Of a stretch of 30,173 nt of DNA, positions 7,821 to 14,607 are shown piece by piece. Position 1 is the first letter of the stretch. Each line of letters starts with the position of its first letter. This DNA comes from an uncultured Ruminococcus sp. (GTDB lineage: Bacteria > Bacillota > Clostridia > Oscillospirales > Ruminococcaceae): assembly GCA_937910385.1 (NCBI GenBank), contig CALEPT010000203.1, forward strand, positions 1 to 30,173, read 5' to 3'. A program made the translations under genes and the position numbers. The notes beneath the pieces were generated by a model, which saw only the letters and a list, made by a program, of their open reading frames with translations, was not told the origin of the DNA and did not search any database.

Positions 7821-8957
7821 ATGTCAGATTTCAATTATGAGGAAGCCCTCGAACCCGATGTTAATATAAAGGTCATCGGCGTTGGCGGCGGCGGCGGAAA
7901 TGCCGTTAATTGTATGGTGGATTCCGGTGTTAATAATATTGAATATATTGCTATCAACACCGATGCAAAGGCTCTCAATAAATCAAAGGCTACAACAAGG
8001 ATCCCGATCGGCGCAAAGCTCACTAAGGGCAGAGGCGCAGGCAATAAGCCCGAGATCGGTCAGCGCAGCGCTGAGGAAAACCGCGATGAGATCGAAACAC
8101 ACCTCAAGGGTGCGGATATGGTCTTTATCACCGCAGGCATGGGCGGCGGTACAGGTACGGGCGCAGCTCCTGTTGTTGCAAAGATAGCAAAGGAAATGGA
8201 TATCCTTACCGTGGCTGTCGTTACAAAGCCCTTCCTTTTCGAGAGAGAGCAGAAAATGGCTCAGGCTGAAAGAGGTATCGCCGAGCTCAAAAAGTATGTT
8301 GACTCCCTCATCGTTATCCCTAACGAGAGACTCCTCGTGGGGCTCGACAAGCCCCTCACTATGATGCAGTCGTTCGCACTTTCCGACGACGTGCTCAAAA
8401 CAGGCGTTAAGAGTATTTCCGACCTCATCGTTGAGGAAGGCTACATAAACCTCGACTTTGCAGACGTTTCCACTATCATGAAGGGCGCAGGCTACGCTCA
8501 CATGGCTATCGGTCACGGCTCCGGAAAGGACAAGGCAAGAGACGCTGCAAACGCAGTTATCTCAAGCCCGCTTCTTGAGACCTCTATCTCGGGCGCAAAG
8601 AGACTCCTTATCAACATCGCAATGTCAGAGGATATCCTTTCTTCAGATGTTGACGCAGCTACAAAGATGATAACAGATACCGCTGCTGACGGCGTTGAGT
8701 TCATCTTCGGTACAGCCTTCAAGGAGGATATGCAGGACGAGATGACTATCACTGTCATCGCGGCAGGCTTCGAGGATACAGACGCTCCCGCTTCGGACAG
8801 CGGTCTGTCGCTTGATACTCCCGAAGAGGACGTTATTGCTATCGACAATCCGCTTATCGACGGACTTGGCTTCGGCAGCAGCTCCTCAGCACCCAAGGCT
8901 CCGGCTTCGGGTCAGGATTACGACCTCGACGACATCTTCAAGATGCTCGGCAATTAA
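7821..8957 (+). CDS. ftsZ: Tubulin-like cell division GTPase FtsZ
   Basis: FtsZ polymerises with GTP into the Z-ring that positions septal wall synthesis. The 378-residue protein shows the nucleotide-binding GVGGGGGNAVNCM loop at residues 20-32, the tubulin signature GMGGGTGTGAAP near residue 106, and the T7-loop region with NLDFADV. A linker from about residue 320 (Asp/Ser/Pro-rich) leads to the C-terminal peptide YDLDDIFKMLGN, which in the family binds FtsA, SepF or ZapA-type partners. With ftsA missing from the cluster, SepF is the likely membrane tether, an inference because sepF is not in the window. A strong SD AGGAGGAG (7808-7815) and its own promoter indicate high expression. A terminator follows. 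Confidence 0.98.
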   Translation: MSDFNYEEALEPDVNIKVIGVGGGGGNAVNCMVDSGVNNIEYIAINTDAKALNKSKATTRIPIGAKLTKGRGAGNKPEIGQRSAEENRDEIETHLKGADMVFITAGMGGGTGTGAAPVVAKIAKEMDILTVAVVTKPFLFEREQKMAQAERGIAELKKYVDSLIVIPNERLLVGLDKPLTMMQSFALSDDVLKTGVKSISDLIVEEGYINLDFADVSTIMKGAGYAHMAIGHGSGKDKARDAANAVISSPLLETSISGAKRLLINIAMSEDILSSDVDAATKMITDTAADGVEFIFGTAFKEDMQDEMTITVIAAGFEDTDAPASDSGLSLDTPEEDVIAIDNPLIDGLGFGSSSSAPKAPASGQDYDLDDIFKMLGN

Positions 8958-8969
8958 GTGAATTTATAG

Positions 8970-9001
8970 ACAGCTTCTTCTGCGGGGGAAGCTGTTTTTT
9001 T
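8970..9001 (+). terminator. Rho-independent terminator after ftsZ
   Basis: The stem ACAGCTTC (8970-8977) pairs with GAAGCTGT (8988-8995), followed by a seven-T run (8995-9001). It begins 12 bases after the ftsZ stop and closes the dcw transcription unit. Confidence 0.9.
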
Positions 9002-9010
9002 GTTTATCTT

Positions 9011-9039
9011 TTGACTGCAAAATGTACAAATAGTATAAT
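9011..9039 (+). promoter_or_regulatory. Promoter P1 upstream of the DivIVA-like gene
   Basis: TTGACT at 9011-9016 and TATAAT at 9034-9039 with a 17-bp spacer form a near-consensus vegetative promoter directly after the ftsZ terminator. A transcript from it (start near 9046) would carry a leader of about 235 nt including the whole inverted repeat 9130-9240. Confidence 0.75.
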
Positions 9040-9099
9040 TTCGGCTTTTTTTATTGTAAAATGCACTAAAATTGACCTGAAATTTCTACATTTAAGTAG

Positions 9100-9128
9100 T
9101 TGAAATATAATATCGACTATGATATAAT
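9100..9128 (+). promoter_or_regulatory. Promoter P2 upstream of the DivIVA-like gene
   Basis: TTGAAA at 9100-9105 and TATAAT at 9123-9128, spacer 17, form a second good vegetative promoter. Its start point, near 9135, falls inside the left arm of the leader stem, so P1 and P2 transcripts would differ in whether that stem can form completely. Confidence 0.65.
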
Positions 9129-9129
9129 T

Positions 9130-9240
9130 AATTCAAGGCTTATTGTAAGGATCTGTAATGCCCTCAGACGGTCTTGTCCGTTTTGCTTACATATGTGATG
9201 ATGTTCATATTTATGTCGTCCGATCCTTGTTCCTTGAATT
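9130..9240 (+). other. Long-range hairpin in the leader of the DivIVA-like gene
   Basis: AATTCAAGG (9130-9138) is complementary to CCTTGAATT (9232-9240), and AAGGATC (9147-9153) to GATCCTT (9222-9228). The two nested stems together enclose about 70 nt, within which ACGG/CCGT can form a small hairpin. No known riboswitch signature was recognised. The stem ends 41 bases before the chosen start codon. Confidence 0.5.
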
Positions 9241-9280
9241 TATTGTTGCCTCGGCTCACCGGGGAGAAATGGAGTGTATC

Positions 9281-10885
9281 ATGGAAGAACCAACCGTTTT
9301 AAGAACCACCAAGATTGGCGGTGGATTTGTTAAAGAGGACGTTATGACGTACCTCGACGAGCTCAATTCCAAGATCGTTTCTCTTGAGGACGAACTTAAA
9401 AAAGCTCAGGAAACAGGCCCTGCCGACCCTCAGGAGGTTATAAAGTACAGAAATCAGGTAGAGAATCTTCAGGAAAAGCTCAATACCTCCAATAACGCCC
9501 TGAGAACCGCTAAGAAAGAACTCGAAGAAGCCAAGAAACAGCATGAAGAGGACCAGAAGCTTATCGCTCAGCTGAGATCAGGCGGTGCAGCAGGCGCTGC
9601 CAATGCTCAGAGTGCGGAAAATACTCAGGCTCTTGATGCCGCTAAGAAGGAAATAGATAGTCTCAAGGCTCAGCTCAATGAGGCTCAGAAGAAGGCTGCC
9701 GCTGCACCCGCTCAGGGCAATGCTCAGGCAAATGCTCAGGCTGCTGCCGCTCTTGAAGCCGCTAAGAAGGAGATCGAGACCCTCAAGGCTCAGCTCAACG
9801 AGGCTCAGAAGAAGGCTAATGCCGCTCCTGCTGCTCCTGCCGCAGGCGGAGCTGCAAACGGCGATGAGCTCGCTAAGGCTAAGCAGGAGATCACCCGCAT
9901 CAGCAACGATCTCGCTGCAAAGACCAAGGAAATATCCAACCTTACTAACGAACTCAATACCAGCAAGAGCGCTCTCGAAGCCAAGACCCGCGAGGTTACC
10001 CAGCTCACTAAGGAAAATGCAGACGCTATCGCAAAGAAGGATCAGGAGATCACCAAGCTCAACAGCGAGATCGACGACCTTAAGGAAAATGCCGAAAGCG
10101 CTATCCCTGCTTCGTTCGATATGGGCGCACTCTTTACCGAGGCTCAGAAAACTGCCGGAAAGATCACTATCGAGGCTCAGAGAAATGCCGATAAGGTAAC
10201 TAAGGAAGCTAACGAAAAGGCAGATCAGATCCTCAAGGAGGCTAATGCCGAGGCTGAAAAGACTATCTCCGGCGCTAACCTCACCGCTGAGACCTGCATC
10301 AAGGAGGCTAACGATCAGGCTAAGGCTACTGTCAATGAGGCAAATGCTCATGCTGATAAGGTCAACGAAATGTCAAAGACAGTCCGCGCCCTGCTGCTTA
10401 ATGAGATCGAAAATGTCAATACTAAATTCAGCGATATCACTTCTGTCCTCAACCGCCTGACAGGTCAGGCTACCGACAGAATGAGCGAGGCTCAGCTCAT
10501 CATCGGCGAGGCTCGCAAGGTAGTCGATACCAGCGACAGCAATGCTACTGTAAAGAAGGGCGAGGCTCCTCAGGCTGCCTTTGAAGCTGCAAAGGCTCCG
10601 AAGGGTTCGCTTTCCGACCTCAGCTCGGCTTCCGAACAGGCAATACATAATTCATCAGCTAACTCTGCAGATCCCTTCGCAAGCGTAGGAAATTCTTCGT
10701 TCGGCGGAAATTCGGGATATAATAATTCTGCAAATACATATAATAAGTCAGAGCCTTCAGCTCCTTCACAGGCTCAGCAGGCAAAACAGCCTTCAGCAGC
10801 TAAGAAGAGCGCTAACTTTAACTTCGATATGGCAGAGCTTCTCAAGGCTGCCGAGGAGGAAGCTGCCAAGGAAGGCGATAACTGA
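9281..10885 (+). CDS. DivIVA-like long coiled-coil protein
   Basis: The protein is cytoplasmic, with no signal peptide or membrane helix. ATG at 9281 is preferred because GGAG (9271-9274) lies six bases upstream; the longer open frame from 9158 runs through leader sequence. The first 30 residues (TTKIGGGFVKEDVMTYLDEL) resemble the DivIVA N-terminal membrane-binding module (F-x-x-EDVDxYLdel). Coiled coil follows for about 340 residues, with two copies of KKEIxxLKAQLNEAQKKA separated by Ala/Gln-rich linkers, a second helical part rich in EAxxxADxxxxEA heptads, and a disordered Ser/Asn/Gly tail ending in a conserved-looking helix NFNFDMAELLKAAEEEAAKE. Its place after ftsZ suits a division-site or pole organiser. 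The family call rests on the N-terminus and architecture; the 534-residue length is much more than the usual 160-250. Confidence 0.7.
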   Translation: MEEPTVLRTTKIGGGFVKEDVMTYLDELNSKIVSLEDELKKAQETGPADPQEVIKYRNQVENLQEKLNTSNNALRTAKKELEEAKKQHEEDQKLIAQLRSGGAAGAANAQSAENTQALDAAKKEIDSLKAQLNEAQKKAAAAPAQGNAQANAQAAAALEAAKKEIETLKAQLNEAQKKANAAPAAPAAGGAANGDELAKAKQEITRISNDLAAKTKEISNLTNELNTSKSALEAKTREVTQLTKENADAIAKKDQEITKLNSEIDDLKENAESAIPASFDMGALFTEAQKTAGKITIEAQRNADKVTKEANEKADQILKEANAEAEKTISGANLTAETCIKEANDQAKATVNEANAHADKVNEMSKTVRALLLNEIENVNTKFSDITSVLNRLTGQATDRMSEAQLIIGEARKVVDTSDSNATVKKGEAPQAAFEAAKAPKGSLSDLSSASEQAIHNSSANSADPFASVGNSSFGGNSGYNNSANTYNKSEPSAPSQAQQAKQPSAAKKSANFNFDMAELLKAAEEEAAKEGDN

Positions 10886-10911
10886 TAGCTTTCATCTTAT
10901 CAGACAGCTGT

Positions 10912-10950
10912 AAAAAAACTGTTCCGCCCGGGATATCCGGGCGGAGCAGT
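10912..10950 (-). terminator. Intrinsic terminator oriented to the minus strand
   Basis: TCCGCCCGG (10923-10931) pairs with CCGGGCGGA (10937-10945) around the loop GATAT, and the stem extends outward through ACTGT/GCAGT with one wobble. The A-run 10912-10918 lies on the left, so the poly-U would follow the hairpin only in minus-strand transcripts. On the + strand no T-run follows. No minus-strand gene is recognised near it, so it may stop antisense transcripts or act as a processing hairpin between the DivIVA-like gene and sigH. Confidence 0.6.
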
Positions 10951-11009
10951 ATAAATACTTTACAATTACCGGCGATCTTTTCAGCCGGACATATCGTTAG
11001 GTGGATATC

Positions 11010-11594
11010 TTGCTTGATTTGGATTTCAATTTGACCGGTTTTTACGGTAAAACCGACGAGGAGCTTGCTGCTGCGGCAAAGCATGACAGGTCGGCTGCGG
11101 CTGCTCTTGTGTCGCGATACTCAGACCTTATTCTCATTAAATCGGAAATTTTCGCGGACTCTCAGTCTGACACCGAGGATCTGCGGCAGGAGGGCCTTAT
11201 GAGCCTCCTGAAAGCTATGGAAGCCTTTGACCCGGAAAGGGGAGTTAAATTCTCTACCTTTGCGGAGGTGTGTATTGTAAATCGTATGCGGACTGTTTCC
11301 GCAAAAACAAGAAAAGCTTCGGCTTTTCCCGAGAGCGTCGAATACTCCGAACTGGAAGATCTGCTTTCAGACGACAAGACCCCCGAAAGCATTTTCCTCT
11401 ATAAAGAGTTCTTTACCGATCTGTGGAAAAATATCGAATCCGTACTTTCTCCGGCTGAGCTGAAGGCGTTTACCCTGTGCGTCAGCGGCATGAGCTATAA
11501 AAGTGTGGCGGAAAAGCTCGGTATCACTGAAAAATCGGTGGATAATGCCATGCAGAGAGCAAGGTGCAAGATAAGGGCGCTCATAAATGAATAA
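11010..11594 (+). CDS. sigH: Sigma-70 family RNA polymerase sigma factor, SigH-like
   Basis: The product directs RNA polymerase to alternative promoters; SigH controls entry to stationary phase, competence or sporulation in Firmicutes. Region 2 is seen as SDTEDLRQEGLMSLLKAMEA and FDPERGVKFSTFAEVCIVNRM, and region 4 as LSPAELKAFTLCVSGMSYKSVAEKLGITEKSVDNAMQRARCKIR, a helix-turn-helix. At about 194 residues it is slightly shorter than B. subtilis SigH (about 218). TTG at 11010 is chosen because TAGGTGG (10998-11004) is five bases upstream; GTG at 11001 is in frame but overlaps that site and has no SD of its own. A hairpin CCGGC/GCCGG (10969-10988) lies just before the ribosome binding site. SigH is the best guess among small sigma-70 subfamilies. 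Confidence 0.85.
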   Translation: MLDLDFNLTGFYGKTDEELAAAAKHDRSAAAALVSRYSDLILIKSEIFADSQSDTEDLRQEGLMSLLKAMEAFDPERGVKFSTFAEVCIVNRMRTVSAKTRKASAFPESVEYSELEDLLSDDKTPESIFLYKEFFTDLWKNIESVLSPAELKAFTLCVSGMSYKSVAEKLGITEKSVDNAMQRARCKIRALINE

Positions 11595-11603
11595 AGTCTA
11601 AAT

Positions 11604-11668
11604 GACCGGGTAGCTTAACTAAAGAGCGTTGTTATACAAAGGTGCCGGTGAAAGTCCGGCTCGTGGTC
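11604..11668 (+). ncRNA. Candidate cloverleaf-like RNA element in the leader of the zinc-ribbon gene
   Basis: Four short helices form a four-way junction: closing stem GACC/GGTC (11604-11607 with 11665-11668), arm one GCTT/GAGC with a 7-nt loop (11613-11627), arm two TTGT/ACAA with a 3-nt loop (11629-11639), and arm three GCCGG/CCGGC with a 7-nt loop (11644-11660). It looks like a tRNA but has no 5-bp anticodon stem with 7-nt loop, and its third loop lacks the TTC of a T-loop. It starts 10 bases after sigH and ends 27 bases before the next start codon. It could be a degenerate tRNA, a small regulatory leader or chance. Confidence 0.4.
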
Positions 11669-11695
11669 CAAATATTTTAAGCGAGGTATAGTAAA

Positions 11696-11971
11696 ATGTA
11701 CGAAGACAAGACATTAGTTTGCAAGGAATGCGGAAACGAATTTATCTTCTCCGCCGGCGAACAGGAATTCTATGCGGAAAAAGGCTTTGTAAACGAGCCC
11801 CAGAGATGTAAGTCCTGCCGCGATGCAAGAAAAAATGCCGGCAGAGCTGAAAGAGTTATGTATACTGCTGTATGCGCTTCCTGCGGCGGCGAGGCAAAGG
11901 TTCCCTTCGAGCCCAAGGAAGGCCGCGCTGTATATTGCAGCGAGTGCTTTGCGAAAATGAACGAAGCATAA
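11696..11971 (+). CDS. Small double zinc-ribbon protein (zf-trcl type)
   Basis: The 91-residue protein contains four CxxC knuckles: CKEC at residues 9-12, CKSC near 38-41, CASC near 61-64 and CSEC near 82-85, which pair into two zinc ribbons. The first half (TLVCKECGNEFIFSAGEQEF and GFVNEPQRCKSCRDARK) matches the 'probable zinc-ribbon' family found in many Firmicutes; the second resembles the CxxC-x17-CxxC domain. Function is unknown; nucleic-acid or protein binding is an inference. GAGGT (11683-11687) sets the start, eight bases upstream. It lies between sigH and a DUF1858 gene and is closed by its own terminator. Confidence 0.85.
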   Translation: MYEDKTLVCKECGNEFIFSAGEQEFYAEKGFVNEPQRCKSCRDARKNAGRAERVMYTAVCASCGGEAKVPFEPKEGRAVYCSECFAKMNEA

Positions 11972-11985
11972 TTTGTATGATCCTT

Positions 11986-12016
11986 GAGCACAGCTTCACC
12001 GCTGTGCTTGGATTTT
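11986..12016 (+). terminator. Terminator after the zinc-ribbon gene
   Basis: The stem AGCACAGC (11987-11994) pairs with GCTGTGCT (12001-12008) around TTCACC. It is followed by TGGATTTT, a short imperfect T-run. It separates the zinc-ribbon gene from the DUF1858 gene. Confidence 0.7.
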
Positions 12017-12068
12017 ATGAATAGATCCGCAAGGATCAGGCAATGTCACAAAGAAAGGAATGATCTTT

Positions 12069-12272
12069 ATGCAGATCACAAAGGAAACAATCATCGGAGA
12101 TATTCTTGACGCCGATTTTAACGTTGCTCCTTATTTTCTTGAAATAGGAATGCACTGTCTCGGTTGTCCTGCCTCAAGAGGTGAGTCTATCGAGGAGGCT
12201 TGTGCCGTTCACGGAACAGACCCCGATTCTCTCGTTGAGAAGCTCAATGCTCATTTTGCCCAGAAGGCGTAA
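12069..12272 (+). CDS. DUF1858 domain small protein (redox-disulfide type)
   Basis: The 67-residue protein has the full DUF1858 pattern: ITKETIIGDIL, then the domain core APYFLEIGMHCLGCPASRGESIEEAC, and a C-terminal helix. The CLGC motif is the predicted redox-active disulfide of the family sometimes found fused to or near hybrid-cluster (prismane) proteins; its actual role is unknown. AAAGGA at 12054-12059 is ten bases from ATG at 12069; the ATG at 12060 is too close to that SD. It has its own flanking hairpins, so it is probably a single-gene unit or is read from upstream. No iron-sulfur or hybrid-cluster gene is near. Confidence 0.85.
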   Translation: MQITKETIIGDILDADFNVAPYFLEIGMHCLGCPASRGESIEEACAVHGTDPDSLVEKLNAHFAQKA

Positions 12273-12286
12273 TTTTGACACAACAG

Positions 12287-12320
12287 AGGCGTGTCGGTAG
12301 CTCCGGCACGCCTAATTTTT
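12287..12320 (+). terminator. Terminator between the DUF1858 gene and trmK-nif3
   Basis: AGGCGTG (12287-12293) pairs with CACGCCT (12307-12313), with an inner CGG/CCG helix, followed by AATTTTT. It ends 12 bases before the next start codon, so it could also attenuate transcription entering the downstream operon. Confidence 0.7.
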
Positions 12321-12332
12321 GTGAGGTGCAGT

Positions 12333-13784
12333 ATGCTTGATAACAGACTAAAAAAATGTGCGGAGCTTGTGAGCGGCAGGGGAACTGCTGTCGATGTGGG
12401 AACGGACCACGCACTCCTTGCGGCAGAGCTTGTCATGAGCGGCAAGTGCGATAGGGTCATAGCCTCTGATGTTAAAGAGGGACCTTTGGATTCCGCAAAA
12501 AGAACCGTTGAAAAGCACGGTATTTCGGACAAGGTGGAGCTTGTACTCTCGGACGGGCTTGAAAATGTTCCACTCGGCGGCGTGACAGATATCGTCATCG
12601 CGGGCATGGGCGGCGAGACCATTGCCGATATAATCGGGAACTCGCAGATAGACTCTGATTCGGACGTGCGCCTGATACTCCAGCCAATGACAAAGCCCGA
12701 AATACTGCGGAAAAGACTTGTTGAGTATCGGTTTGCGATAACCTCGGAGCACGTTGTTGAGGAGGGAAATAAGCTATATGTCGTCATCGTAGCCGAGCCG
12801 GGCTTTGAGTGGGAGCAGCTTACCGAGACGGAGGCGCTGTACGGCTTTTTTGATGCTGATGACCCTCTCTCGCAGGAGTACCGAGCTCGCGAGGCGAAGC
12901 GTCTTGCCGCCGTTGGCGAGAACCTCGCCAAAGCCGGAAGATCCGAGGAATCAGCGCATTATAAGGCTCTTTCCTATCACATGGAGCATGGCACGGAATC
13001 GGTCGCCTTGCAGGAGCTTTATGACTTCCTCGATTCGCTCTATCCGTTCGCATTGCAGGAAAAATGGGACAATTCGGGGCTTCTCGTAGAAAACACGACG
13101 ATGACCTGTCAGCGAGTACTGCTCAGTCTTGACATATCGCTTAGGGCGGTGCTCGAAGCGGAGGAAAAGGGCAGCGACCTCATAATCTCCCACCACCCCG
13201 TGATCTTCGAGCCGCGCAGGCGGATATGCCGCGATGACCCTGTTTATCACCTTATTTGCAACGATACAGCGGCGCTTTGTATGCACACAAATGTCGATAT
13301 CGCGCCCGGTGGAACAAACGGTGTTATCCTGCGAAAGCTTGCGGAGCACTTTGAGCTTGACGGCGAGCCTGAGCCGTTTGAGGAGCTCGGCGGCGGTGCA
13401 AGCCTCGGCTGGATAGTCACGCTCAAAGAAAAAATCAAGGCAAGGGAGCTCGCACAGGCGGCAAAGGAAATTTTCGGCTGCGAGTACGTTCGCATGAGTG
13501 CGCACGGCAAGCATTTTGTCCAGCGTATCGCGTTCTGCTCGGGTTCGGGCGGCTCTATGCTCACACTTGCGATAGACAAGGGCTGTGACTCTCTCATCAC
13601 CGGCGACGTAAAGCATGATGTCTGGATAGAGGCGAATAATCGGGGTATCGCGCTGCTTGACTGCGGACACTTCCACACGGAAAATCCCGTGCTTTGGGAG
13701 CTGAGGCGCGTTATCGAGGAGAGATTTCCGCAGCTCGATGTGGAGATAGCTGAGCATTCGACCGACCCCTGCCGTTATGTATGA
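12333..13784 (+). CDS. Fusion of TrmK tRNA m1A22 methyltransferase and Nif3/YqfO protein
   Basis: Residues 1 to about 215 form a TrmK domain: MLDNRLKKCAELV, the SAM-binding motif AVDVGTDHALLAAEL, VIASDVKEGPL, and the catalytic-loop motif IVIAGMGGETIADII with LILQPM. TrmK makes 1-methyladenosine at tRNA position 22. Residues from about 225 to 483 form a Nif3 domain (KWDNSGLLV, LSLDISLRAVLEA, the metal-site SHHPVIF, MHTNVDIAPGGTN, and SLITGDVKHD, LDCGHFHTEN), annotated as GTP cyclohydrolase type 2 but of uncertain function. In B. subtilis the two are adjacent separate genes (yqfN, yqfO); here one frame covers both with no stop. SD GAGGTG at 12323-12328 sets the ATG; the frame opens 14 codons earlier inside the terminator. 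Confidence 0.93.
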   Translation: MLDNRLKKCAELVSGRGTAVDVGTDHALLAAELVMSGKCDRVIASDVKEGPLDSAKRTVEKHGISDKVELVLSDGLENVPLGGVTDIVIAGMGGETIADIIGNSQIDSDSDVRLILQPMTKPEILRKRLVEYRFAITSEHVVEEGNKLYVVIVAEPGFEWEQLTETEALYGFFDADDPLSQEYRAREAKRLAAVGENLAKAGRSEESAHYKALSYHMEHGTESVALQELYDFLDSLYPFALQEKWDNSGLLVENTTMTCQRVLLSLDISLRAVLEAEEKGSDLIISHHPVIFEPRRRICRDDPVYHLICNDTAALCMHTNVDIAPGGTNGVILRKLAEHFELDGEPEPFEELGGGASLGWIVTLKEKIKARELAQAAKEIFGCEYVRMSAHGKHFVQRIAFCSGSGGSMLTLAIDKGCDSLITGDVKHDVWIEANNRGIALLDCGHFHTENPVLWELRRVIEERFPQLDVEIAEHSTDPCRYV

Positions 13785-13793
13785 GGTGAGAAA

Positions 13794-14603
13794 ATGAGTA
13801 TATTTACCTGTCCCGTGTGCGGCGAAAATCTCGGTATATCGGGCAAAAGCTATACCTGTCCGAACCGCCACAGCTTCGACATCTCAAAGAGCGGATATGT
13901 GAACCTGCTGCTGTCAAAGCATATCGGGAAAGCTGTTCACGGCGACAACAAGCTCATGGTACAGGCGCGCAGGGAATTTCTCGAAAAGGGCTATTATTCG
14001 CCGCTCCGCGAGGCTCTTTGCGAGGCTGTCAAGAGGTACTTCTGCGGCGGAGTGATACTTGACGCAGGCTGCGGCGAGGGGTACTATACATCTGCCGCTG
14101 CAAAGGCAGCTCCTGAGGCGGAAATATACGGGATAGACATATCCAAAGCCGCAGCGGACTGCGCTGCAAAGCGCAGAGACGGCGCGGCCTACGCTGCTGC
14201 AAGTGTGTTTCACATTCCCGTATCGGACGGATCATGCGATATGCTGATAACTCTTTTCGCGCCGTACTGCGGAGAGGAGTTCAGGCGGGTACTGCGCGGA
14301 GGAGGAGTCATGATAATGGCTATCCCAAGCGAAAACCACCTCTGGGAGCTCAAACAGGCGGTCTACGATACGCCCTACAAAAACGAGGTCAAGCCGTATG
14401 AGCTTGGGGGCTTTGAGCTGGCGGAAAACAGGCGTATCAGCTACACTATGTCCCTCCGCTCGCAGGAGGATATACAGTCGCTTTTTTCAATGACTCCCTA
14501 TTATTACCGCACGGGAGCGGAGCAGAAGGCGCGTCTTGCCGCGCTTGATACGCTCGAAACGCAGGCGGACTTCGAGCTGCTTGTCTACCTAAGAAAGGAT
14601 TGA
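13794..14603 (+). CDS. rlmA: 23S rRNA (guanine-N1) methyltransferase RlmA
   Basis: RlmA methylates N1 of G745 or G748 in 23S rRNA helix 35. The 269-residue protein opens with the characteristic zinc finger (CPVCGENL at residues 6-13 and CPNRHSFDISKSGYVNLL), then the Rossmann methyltransferase domain with ILDAGCGEGYYT, YGIDISKAA and VFHIPVSDGSCDMLITLFAP. The C-terminal part follows RlmA (REFLEKGYYSPL earlier; MTPYYYRTG late). In Gram-positive bacteria members of this family (TlrB type) can confer macrolide resistance by methylating G748, but the sequence read alone cannot decide between G745 and G748. The gene begins nine bases after the TrmK-Nif3 stop and carries the SD of rqcH in its own 3' end. 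Confidence 0.92.
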   Translation: MSIFTCPVCGENLGISGKSYTCPNRHSFDISKSGYVNLLLSKHIGKAVHGDNKLMVQARREFLEKGYYSPLREALCEAVKRYFCGGVILDAGCGEGYYTSAAAKAAPEAEIYGIDISKAAADCAAKRRDGAAYAAASVFHIPVSDGSCDMLITLFAPYCGEEFRRVLRGGGVMIMAIPSENHLWELKQAVYDTPYKNEVKPYELGGFELAENRRISYTMSLRSQEDIQSLFSMTPYYYRTGAEQKARLAALDTLETQADFELLVYLRKD

Positions 14604-14607
14604 TCTT

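Noticed and set aside
9158..9280. Longer start of the DivIVA-like protein
   Set aside because: The extra 41 codons have no ribosome binding site, lie inside the leader stem and do not look like the family N-terminus.
9578..10351. Minus-strand 257-codon open frame opposite the DivIVA-like gene
   Set aside because: It arises from the complement of the Lys/Glu/Ala-rich coiled coil and gives Leu/Ser repeats only.
11604..11668. tRNA gene
   Set aside because: The arms resemble a cloverleaf, but there is no anticodon stem-loop of normal size and the T-loop lacks TTC; kept only as a candidate RNA element.
11636..11668. Cobalamin riboswitch
   Set aside because: Only the short gccggtgaaagtccggc arm resembles it; the downstream conserved box is missing.
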